Below, one piece after another: positions 33,300 to 39,942 of a stretch of DNA of 47,316 nt. The notes below the pieces were generated by a model. The model was not told where the DNA came from. It made no database searches and was given only the letters and a program-made list of their open reading frames with translations. The position numbers and the translations under genes are program-made. Source of the DNA: Candidatus Obscuribacterales bacterium (GTDB lineage Bacteria > Cyanobacteriota > Vampirovibrionia > Obscuribacterales > Obscuribacteraceae); NCBI GenBank assembly GCA_021732025.1, contig JAKFVU010000046.1, forward strand, positions 1 to 47,316, read 5' to 3'. Every line of letters starts with the position of its first letter. The first letter of the stretch is position 1.

Positions 33300-33791
33300 T
33301 TGACTGATAAGCTTCACGACCAAGTTGCCACAGCCTTAGCAAGTCACCAACTTGAATATAGTGTCTTTGCCTGCGATCCCGATTTTGCTGATACTGCGCT
33401 TTTTTGCGAAAAATATGGCTTTCAGTTAGGCCAATCAGCTAACGCCATTATTGTTGCTACTAAAGTCGAACCAATTCGTTACGCATGCTGCATTGTGCTT
33501 GCTAATACAAAACTAGACGTCAATAGAACAGTGGCAAAATTGCTCGAAGCAAAGAAAGTGTCATTTGCAACAGCAGAACAGACCATGGCTTTGACAGGGA
33601 TGCAGATTGGCGGTGTTGCTCCTTTTGGCTTGTCTGACATTCCGTTGTATGTCGATGCCTCAGTGATGGCAAGCGCACTAGAAGTAATCTTGGGTGGTGG
33701 CAATCGTTCGACTAAAGTTGTTCTAAAACCTGACCAGTTGTTGAAGTTGCCTAACGTCCAAGTAATTGATGGCTTGGCAATTGCCAAATAA
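33300..33791 (+). CDS. YbaK/aminoacyl-tRNA deacylase-like protein
   Basis: 163 aa, likely TTG start at 33300 with GAGGAG about 10 bases upstream. The YbaK/aaRS-associated fold is seen in F-Q-L-G-Q-S-A-N-A-I-I-V, C-C-I-V-L-A-N-T-K-L-D, V-S-F-A-T-A-E-Q-T, then T-G-M-Q-I-G-G-V-A-P-F-G and P-L-Y-V-D-A-S-V. Family members hydrolyse mischarged tRNA (for example Cys-tRNA(Pro)). This one lacks any synthetase fusion, and its position beside exported proteins says nothing further. The G-x-x-x-G-G-V-x-P loop characteristic of the fold is present. It is a cytoplasmic quality-control enzyme by family. Confidence 0.88.
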   Translation: MTDKLHDQVATALASHQLEYSVFACDPDFADTALFCEKYGFQLGQSANAIIVATKVEPIRYACCIVLANTKLDVNRTVAKLLEAKKVSFATAEQTMALTGMQIGGVAPFGLSDIPLYVDASVMASALEVILGGGNRSTKVVLKPDQLLKLPNVQVIDGLAIAK

Positions 33792-33869
33792 TTGGAACTT
33801 CTTTGATTTCTTTCAGTCTCTGCCTGCTGATGGCACTTGTGCATCATTACAGCTGATGGAGAAAATATT

Positions 33870-34751
33870 ATGCGTCGCACGCAAACTAACCGTTATACAT
33901 CCGTATATGCCATTTTGGCGGGCTTCGCATTAACTGGCTCTATGGCCGCTTATGCTGATACCCAGGTGACCACTACAACTACAAGATCTACTACTTCTCC
34001 AGTATCTACAACTACAACATATGTTTTGTCACCAAGTTCAAGTTACATTGTTGTCGACCCCATTACTGGAGTTGCTAAGGGTACATACAATACAGTTACC
34101 CATTTAGTTAATGGCTCCCCGCTTTCATCTGGTTATGTCATTGTTGACGAAAGCACAAGGGCAATGGTGGCTATGGTTGATCAGTATGGCAACATTGTCG
34201 ACGTCGCTGTTGCTCCAGCCAATCAAACTTTACTGCTTTCAATTGATTCTAGGCGCAAGGATCTCGAAGCGCAGATTGCCGAAGCTCAAGCAAAAGGTCG
34301 TCTAGCGGCAGCCCAAGCCGAACTTATGCGGCAAGAGTTAGCTGCTGTTACTCCTTATGAGCCTTCATCATCTAGTGTGGTTACATACAGCCGAGCAATT
34401 CAAATGGGTTCTGGACTTAACTCTGTTTCTAGCCGTCTGGTGCCAATTACAGAAAAGACCTATTCAAACGTAATTGCTCCTCAGTTTGTCACTGTTGATG
34501 GCCACCTAACTTTGGCTGACGATCTGACTTTCCGCAAAATTCAATTAACCAGACGTATTGAAGATGAATATGCATTTGGACACATCACCAAAGATCAACT
34601 ATTGCAATTCAAATCTGATTTGACTGCACTATCTGCTCGTGAAGCCGGTTATAGAAGTGGTGCTTCAATCAGTGCTACTGGTGCCAAGGTAATGACTGAT
34701 GATTTAAACAGTCTGCAATCTAAATTAGAAAGCGCTGTCGCTGTTAGATAA
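33870..34751 (+). CDS. Exported Thr-rich protein of unknown function (293 aa)
   Basis: The start ATG at 33870 has GGAG 8 bases upstream; an ATG at 33837 would only add a poor leader. The signal peptide covers about 1-30 (A-Y-A-D cleavage), then a Thr/Ser-rich stretch with runs of Thr (about 33-50). A region V-D-P-I-T-G-V-A-K-G-T-Y and following suggests beta strands, and a helical Lys/Ala/Gln coiled-coil segment sits near 130-160. The C-terminal half has R-R-I-E-D-E-Y-A-F-G-H-I-T-K, a helical motif. I do not recognise the family. It lies between the YbaK-like gene and the Cys-rich exported protein on the same strand. Confidence 0.7.
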   Translation: MRRTQTNRYTSVYAILAGFALTGSMAAYADTQVTTTTTRSTTSPVSTTTTYVLSPSSSYIVVDPITGVAKGTYNTVTHLVNGSPLSSGYVIVDESTRAMVAMVDQYGNIVDVAVAPANQTLLLSIDSRRKDLEAQIAEAQAKGRLAAAQAELMRQELAAVTPYEPSSSSVVTYSRAIQMGSGLNSVSSRLVPITEKTYSNVIAPQFVTVDGHLTLADDLTFRKIQLTRRIEDEYAFGHITKDQLLQFKSDLTALSAREAGYRSGASISATGAKVMTDDLNSLQSKLESAVAVR

Positions 34752-34790
34752 ATTGCCGGTCAATATAGTTTTCAATTTAGAGGATAAGAT

Positions 34791-35207
34791 ATGAATAAAA
34801 TGATAAATGCACTGCTTATGGTGCTCTGCACATTTGTTCTCAGTGGCTACACCCTTTCAGCATCTGCTCAAACCACCGCTGAAATTGCTAAGAATAACTG
34901 TGACTCTTGTGCCAATTTCGCTGCCAAGACACTAAATTATTGTGTCTCCAAAAAAGGCAACTACGGCAAGGCAACCATGACCAATGCTCTTAAAGATGTG
35001 ATTACTGCTTGTAAGTCATCATCTGAATTTATTGCCAATGCTTCGGCTTTGCAGAAAAAATCGGCAGCAATTACAGTTGAAGCTTGCAACGAGTGCATCA
35101 AAGCTTGTGGCAGTTCTACAGTGAACTCTGATGTCAACATCAAGGCTTGTGCTGATGAGTGTCGCAAGTGTGCCGGTAACCTCAGTAAAATTGTTAAAGC
35201 CGAGTAG
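34791..35207 (+). CDS. Exported Cys-rich four-helix protein, Csp/DUF326-like
   Basis: 138 aa, AGAGGAT just before the ATG. The signal peptide spans about 1-26. The mature part has ten Cys in helical spacing: N-C-D-S-C, N-Y-C, T-A-C, E-A-C-N-E-C-I-K-A-C, K-A-C-A-D-E-C-R-K-C. This pattern matches DUF326/copper storage proteins (Csp), whose four-helix bundles fill their core with Cu(I)-thiolates. It is smaller in Cys number than Csp1, so capacity would be lower, and other soft metals are possible. It precedes a long inverted repeat and the propeller lipoprotein gene. Confidence 0.78.
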   Translation: MNKMINALLMVLCTFVLSGYTLSASAQTTAEIAKNNCDSCANFAAKTLNYCVSKKGNYGKATMTNALKDVITACKSSSEFIANASALQKKSAAITVEACNECIKACGSSTVNSDVNIKACADECRKCAGNLSKIVKAE

Positions 35208-35227
35208 GTTTTAAACAGCTAATTACG

Positions 35228-35297
35228 ACAATCGATGGAAATTGCTGAGCTTTTGGATTTAAGATCTAAAATGACCCAGCTAATTTCCATCGATTGT
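35228..35297. promoter_or_regulatory. Long imperfect inverted repeat (22-base arms) before the lipoprotein gene
   Basis: Arms at 35228-35249 and 35276-35297 share ACAATCGATGGAAATT perfectly (16 bp), continuing with a one-base bulge through GCTG; the loop is 26 bases and contains the smaller TTTAAGATCTAAA palindrome. The second arm ends 13 bases before the ATG at 35311. No T-run follows, so it is not a standard terminator. It may be an operator, an RNA leader structure or a small repeat element. Confidence 0.8.
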
Positions 35298-35310
35298 TTG
35301 TTAAGGTGCT

Positions 35311-36567
35311 ATGAAACTACTAAAGCTAATCACCGCATCTATATTTACTATTGCCGCCTTGGCCTCTTGTGACTACCAAGAGAGAGTGGTTTGGTCTCCT
35401 GATGGAGAGCGCATGGCCGTGCTAGCTGACCAACTGCACGTGGCTGACAAAGAGTCAATATCTAAACCGCTCCTAACGAAGCAATTTGGTTCTGTTATAG
35501 CAGTCCGTTGGTTGCCAGATAACCATCACGCTTTGGTTGTTTATCGTCGTAGCTTGCATCATGTACTTAAAAGTGGCTCAAAGAACTCAAAAAATTCTGA
35601 TACAAGCGTTGACTACCTACAGATTTTCGATTTTTCTGGTGCTGTTAATGAGGTCAAAGCGGTTGCTGGGCCTGTTTTGTTTAAAAGCAACACGGCTATT
35701 GAAGACTTGCGTCTTTCGCCCAATGGAAAATTAGTGGCAATTTCTCAAGCCGACAAGTGCCGGCATCGAATTTCTATCATCACTCTTGGTGGTGTTGCAA
35801 GCGTTGTGGCAAGCAACGCTTCTGAACCAGAGTGGTCTAAAGATAGCTGCTCGATTTATTTTTTCAGAGAAATTTCACCTAAAAATTCAGCCTACACAAC
35901 ATTTATTCCTGTATCAACGATCAGCAGCTTGGCGGTGGCTGATGCCAGCGGTAAACTTAGCGTCAGCAAGTTGCGCCGTGACTTGGCTCAGTGTGCTGGT
36001 GATATCTTAAGTGGTGGCAGAATTCGCGCCCTTGAAGACGGCAGTTTACTATTCTGTTCAACTGCAATTAAGCTGCCTTCTGCTGGGGCAATGTTTGGTT
36101 TGCAAGAGCGCGCGTTGTTTCGCTATCGACCGTCTTACCGTGCTAGTAAGCCAAGCGTAGAGCAGATCAAAATCGACGGACCATCTTTAGCTTCTGATTT
36201 GGAGACTTTTGAACCTAACCAGAATGGCAGCAAGATCGCTATTTGCTCAAGTAAAGGGGCCGTGCGCCTTATTAGCCTAAGTGATGATGGTACCAGTGGC
36301 CAGGTTACACTTCTGGAAAAGCCCTTGGCTGACAGCGCTGGCAATTTCGCTGGCTGTGCACCTCGATGGCGCAATGCCAATGAGCTAACCTTCTCGGTAC
36401 GAAATGCAAGCAATGTTCAAGCTTTAGGCGACCACGATGGTGACGTCGTATTACAAGACTTCAAAGGCTGGACTCCCGGTTCTGAATTACCAGCCAGGCA
36501 AGTACTCAGCCGCAACTGGCCCCTGGCTAATATCGACTTTCTCAAGTTATCTAAGCCTCATAAGTAG
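35311..36567 (+). CDS. Lipoprotein with beta-propeller-like repeats (418 aa)
   Basis: The signal ends in A-L-A-S-C20, a lipobox, so the protein is probably lipid-anchored. Residues about 25-400 contain repeated V-x-W-S-P-D-G-E-R-M-A, R-L-S-P-N-G-K-L-V-A-I and E-P-N-Q-N-G-S-K-I-A-I units typical of TolB/WD40-like propellers. No enzymatic motif is seen. AAGGTG lies three bases before the ATG. The upstream inverted repeat may control it or end the previous transcript. It is convergent with the LRV gene, with six bases between stops. Confidence 0.82.
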   Translation: MKLLKLITASIFTIAALASCDYQERVVWSPDGERMAVLADQLHVADKESISKPLLTKQFGSVIAVRWLPDNHHALVVYRRSLHHVLKSGSKNSKNSDTSVDYLQIFDFSGAVNEVKAVAGPVLFKSNTAIEDLRLSPNGKLVAISQADKCRHRISIITLGGVASVVASNASEPEWSKDSCSIYFFREISPKNSAYTTFIPVSTISSLAVADASGKLSVSKLRRDLAQCAGDILSGGRIRALEDGSLLFCSTAIKLPSAGAMFGLQERALFRYRPSYRASKPSVEQIKIDGPSLASDLETFEPNQNGSKIAICSSKGAVRLISLSDDGTSGQVTLLEKPLADSAGNFAGCAPRWRNANELTFSVRNASNVQALGDHDGDVVLQDFKGWTPGSELPARQVLSRNWPLANIDFLKLSKPHK

Positions 36568-36573
36568 AGCTGG

Positions 36574-37236
36574 TTATTTAGCGTTTAGTTTGGCTTCTCT
36601 TACCGCTTCTACTGTCATTTGGGCTCTTAACTCCACGGCCTGCGCTTCCTCGCCCTTTTCTTGGCCTGCTAGAGCTGCGGCTAGTTTATGGCGAGCTTTC
36701 GCTACCTCAGGGTGATCTGCCCCAATCAAAGTCTCAAGCGCTGCAATCAGCGTCTTGTAAGAGTCTTCCGCTTGGGCAAAGGAGCCGTTCAAGAGCAGTT
36801 CATCAGCATGTTCCAGAACGCTTTTGACAGACTTTAGTGTCTTTTCGGCGCGGTCAACTACATAGGGGTTTTCGTCGTCTTTTAGTGATTCCAAAATTTC
36901 CACTGGAGTATTAGCGTTGCCGGCCAACTCAAAGCGCACATCTGGGCTTTCATCGTGGGCAAGGTTGGTCAAAACCTCATTGGGGGTATTTGGGTTTTTG
37001 GACACAGCCGAGCGGACCTCTGAAGACTCATGTGTGGAGAGCTTTTCTAGAGTACTGGCTGTAGCCTGAGCATTTTCAGCAACTCGAGTTACCACTTCGC
37101 TATTGCTCTTATCTGAGAGCTTTTCAAGAGTCTCGGGCTTGGCATCTGGGTGCGAAGCCAGTCTTTGCTTAGCTTGTGTAAAGGCACTGGCGCTGTTGGC
37201 AGTTGAAGGCGTGACCAGTTTTTCATCATCTGACAT
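36574..37236 (-). CDS. LRV/HEAT-like repeat protein with a TPR tail (220 aa)
   Basis: Four units of about 24 residues at about 25-130 share the pattern (E/D)-V-R-x-x-(V/L)-A-x-N-x-x-T-P-x-x-(V/I)-L-x-x-L: for example E-V-R-S-A-V-S-K-N-P-N-T-P-N-E-V-L and D-V-R-F-E-L-A-G-N-A-N-T-P. This is the leucine-rich-repeat-variant (LRV) type, an alpha-helical solenoid. The C-terminal part (about 140-205) carries a kinesin-light-chain-like TPR. It is cytoplasmic with no signal peptide. It follows the PspA gene by 60 bases, and its ribosome site lies in a hairpin. It may bind PspA or report envelope stress. Confidence 0.8.
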   Translation of the reverse strand: MSDDEKLVTPSTANSASAFTQAKQRLASHPDAKPETLEKLSDKSNSEVVTRVAENAQATASTLEKLSTHESSEVRSAVSKNPNTPNEVLTNLAHDESPDVRFELAGNANTPVEILESLKDDENPYVVDRAEKTLKSVKSVLEHADELLLNGSFAQAEDSYKTLIAALETLIGADHPEVAKARHKLAAALAGQEKGEEAQAVELRAQMTVEAVREAKLNAK

Positions 37237-37243
37237 GTTTTTT

Positions 37244-37271
37244 CTCCCGTTTCCTGGGCCGAAGACGGGAG
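37244..37271 (-). promoter_or_regulatory. Hairpin that masks the ribosome site of the LRV gene
   Basis: On the minus strand CTCCCGT (37271-37265) pairs perfectly with ACGGGAG (37250-37244) around a 14-base loop. The GGGAG is the only good Shine-Dalgarno for the ATG at 37236, seven bases downstream, so folding would hide it. A regulator, temperature change or ribosome coming from PspA could open it. Confidence 0.65.
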
Positions 37272-37296
37272 GTTTGAGCTAAAGTTCCTAAGTAAC

Positions 37297-38070
37297 TTAT
37301 TTGTTTTCGTCTACCACTTCGGCATCGACCACTTCTAGTTCGGTATTCTGATTTTTCTGGATCATGGGCAGGTTGGCGTCGACAATAGGTTTGCTATCAC
37401 TCTTATCTTCGATAAGTTTTGGTGTTGTCATTTTTGCCTTAAGAGCGGCTAGCTCATCATCAAGATCAAGGCTTTTGGCGGCATCGTCAAAGTGCTTTTC
37501 AGTTGAAACACCGCTTATCTCTTTGAGAGCTTCGTTGCGGTTTTCTTTCTCTTTAATTTTCTCTTCCCATTTGTCCATGCTTGAGCCACCACCAGCAGTG
37601 CCGCCTGACATGAGTTCATTGGCTTTGGCGACTCCATCAGCAGCCTTGGCACGGGCTAACATTGCTTGTTTCTTTACTTTGAATTCGCGATATTCTTCTT
37701 CTATTTCGCTTAGCTTCTGCTTCATGGCTGTGGTGCTATTCTTTTGTTCGGCAAGCTGATTGGCGAGCGATTGAACATGCTCAGCAAATTCTTTTTTCTT
37801 GGCAATACACTGTCTGGCCAGGTCGTCATTATTTTGCTCGACTGCCATTACCGCCCGTTTTTCCCAGAGGGCCAGATCGTCTTTGTTTTTCTGTAGCTGA
37901 GTCTCTAGCATTTTTTCGTTAGTAACTGCTACTGTCACTGCTTCTTTGACTTTCTTCAGACCAGATTCTAGCTCCATCTGAGCCTGCTCAGCCAATATGG
38001 CCGGAGTTTCAAGCTTGCTTACGCCCTGGTTGAGCATGCCTTTAATAACGTTCTTGAATCGGTCGAGCAT
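37297..38070 (-). CDS. PspA/IM30-family membrane-maintenance protein
   Basis: The ATG at 38070 (257 aa) has AAGGA 4-5 bases upstream; the frame extends to 38124 but without support. The sequence starts M-L-D-R-F-K-N-V-I and is one long coiled coil to about 160, with E-K-R-A-V-M-A-V-E-Q-N-N-D-D-L-A-R in the middle, as in PspA/Vipp1. The C-terminal about 95 residues are less helical and acidic. These proteins polymerise on membranes and protect envelope integrity; cyanobacteria use IM30/Vipp1 for thylakoids. There is no pspBC partner. It is co-transcribed with the LRV gene. Confidence 0.92.
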   Translation of the reverse strand: MLDRFKNVIKGMLNQGVSKLETPAILAEQAQMELESGLKKVKEAVTVAVTNEKMLETQLQKNKDDLALWEKRAVMAVEQNNDDLARQCIAKKKEFAEHVQSLANQLAEQKNSTTAMKQKLSEIEEEYREFKVKKQAMLARAKAADGVAKANELMSGGTAGGGSSMDKWEEKIKEKENRNEALKEISGVSTEKHFDDAAKSLDLDDELAALKAKMTTPKLIEDKSDSKPIVDANLPMIQKNQNTELEVVDAEVVDENK

Positions 38071-38154
38071 ATATTCCTTCTTAAGTAGGGTAGGGCAGGA
38101 CAGACACCCATAATACCCGCTCAATTGGACTTTAAAACTGCTTTTCGCTTGCCC

Positions 38155-39942
38155 TTAATCGATTAATTTTGGACTGCCAGCAGTGCTAGCCGGAAGTAAA
38201 AAGTTAAAGGACGCTCCGCCGTCTTTGCTGTTCTCGACCCAAATCTTGCCACCGCTGCGCTCGACAATTGTTTTGCACACACTTAACCCTAAGCCAGTTG
38301 AAGGCGTATCAACTGTTTTGGCATTAGCCAGTTGTTTGAACGGGGCAAACACTTCGTGTCTGGCTTGCTCTGGAATGCCAGAGCCCTGATCGACTACGGC
38401 AAAGCGAATCATGTCATTTTTGTCCGGTGTCGATAAAACCTCAATGCGAGTGCCCTTCGGCGTATATTTAATGGCGTTTGAAATTAGATTGATTAAGACC
38501 CGCTCTAATTCAGACTCGGTGCCACGAACCATTGACCATTCTACTTTGGCGACAATTTGCACGCCTTTAGCTTGAGCTAGGCTGCGTACAGCTTCAGTCG
38601 CATGGTTTATCACTATTTTGTTAGAACAGACTCCCTGTGATGATTGTTCGAGGTTGCGAGGGTCTGTTGAATGATCAAGTTGATTGAGCAAATTGGTCAG
38701 CCTTTCGACATTGTTTGATATAGCTGCTAGCTGTTTGTTTGTCCAGCTTTCGCGCCCTTCGCTCAGTGTAATTTGTTTGCTTTGAGCAACGAGAGAGGCA
38801 ATTGTCTTTAGTGGCGCCCCAAGTTCAATAGTCAGGTAGCGACTTATTTGATCGCGCAATTGCTCAATGTTTGTCGAATCGGTAATGTCGTGGGCTACGC
38901 AAAAATATGAATGTGATTTGTCATTCCAGGTAATCGTCCATTGGCTGTGGCTAGGAAACGCTAAGAGATTGTCTGCCGATAGTTGAAAGACTTTGCGTGT
39001 TTTGCTTTCGCGCGCTAACTCAAATTGGCTCTCTAGGCGGAGGCGGTGGGCGCCTTCGAAGAAATCAAAAAACTCTTTCTTTTCTTGAAAATCGAGCCAT
39101 TTGGAGACAATCTCATTGCCTTTGATTATTTTGCCGTTTTCTGAAAGTTCGAGGAGAAAGGCTGGTGATAGTTGGTAGAGACTGTGTTGTCTTGAGTTGG
39201 CATGATGGAGCTTGCGATCGATTTCGAGCAGGGCATTGTCGATTGCCATCAATTCTGGTGGCCCAGAATTTAGTGGGTTGAGCTCTTTGTTTCGGGCCAT
39301 AGCTGCGGCATTGGCGAGAATATGCGATATTGGTGCATAGGCTAGCTGCCCCACCAACCAGGCCAAAAATATACCCCCTACTGACGACAATATCAGGGCG
39401 GCGTAGAGATACGATCGCACTAGCCTTAAGGTGGCAATGTTCTTGTCTGAGGCTGCCCGACCTTGGGATGCCACTTCATTGCTTACTAAATTGATTTCGC
39501 TAAATATTGTCGAAACCGATTGCTCAACCTTGGCTAATATGGCCGGATTGCTTGTGTCGAAAGCTACTAACGGAAGCTGTTTTTCCGTGGTTTGCCATTT
39601 ATTTACGACGCTTGTTAAACGGGCGACTGCGATGGGCGAAAGGCCATCATAGCTAAAGAGTTGGCGGGCAATGGTATCAAGGCTATTTTTTGTTGTTCGT
39701 GCTTCTGCTACTAAATTAGCACCAGTATTGTGGCGCTCCAAGCGAATTGATAAGACCCGCTCAAGCATTGACGTGACAAGCTTTTGAATAGTGACAGTGA
39801 AGCTTTTGGCAGCTATTTCTCGTTGTACAGTTTTTTGGGTATTGGTGACATTTGTGTAGAGAATGATTGAGAAAATTATTTGGCAGGCAAGCGGAATCGA
39901 TAGAACCGAAATACCGATTTGTTTTAAGGTCAAGGCTTTCAT
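38155..39942 (-). CDS. Membrane histidine-kinase-like protein lacking the phospho-accepting His
   Basis: 595 aa. Transmembrane helices at about 8-30 and 170-195 flank a sensor, then a HAMP-like linker and a weak PAS (about 245-350). In the dimerisation helix the H-box reads T-I-E-L-G-A-P-L with Ile372 where His should be. The ATPase domain is well kept: N box L-I-N-L-I-S-N-A-I-K-Y, G1 D-Q-G-S-G-I-P, G2 S-T-G-L-G-L-S-V-C. It therefore could bind ATP but not accept phosphate itself. Its ATG overlaps the stop of the previous kinase (ATGA), so the proteins are made together. It is probably the catalytic half of a split kinase. Confidence 0.88.
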   Translation of the reverse strand: MKALTLKQIGISVLSIPLACQIIFSIILYTNVTNTQKTVQREIAAKSFTVTIQKLVTSMLERVLSIRLERHNTGANLVAEARTTKNSLDTIARQLFSYDGLSPIAVARLTSVVNKWQTTEKQLPLVAFDTSNPAILAKVEQSVSTIFSEINLVSNEVASQGRAASDKNIATLRLVRSYLYAALILSSVGGIFLAWLVGQLAYAPISHILANAAAMARNKELNPLNSGPPELMAIDNALLEIDRKLHHANSRQHSLYQLSPAFLLELSENGKIIKGNEIVSKWLDFQEKKEFFDFFEGAHRLRLESQFELARESKTRKVFQLSADNLLAFPSHSQWTITWNDKSHSYFCVAHDITDSTNIEQLRDQISRYLTIELGAPLKTIASLVAQSKQITLSEGRESWTNKQLAAISNNVERLTNLLNQLDHSTDPRNLEQSSQGVCSNKIVINHATEAVRSLAQAKGVQIVAKVEWSMVRGTESELERVLINLISNAIKYTPKGTRIEVLSTPDKNDMIRFAVVDQGSGIPEQARHEVFAPFKQLANAKTVDTPSTGLGLSVCKTIVERSGGKIWVENSKDGGASFNFLLPASTAGSPKLID

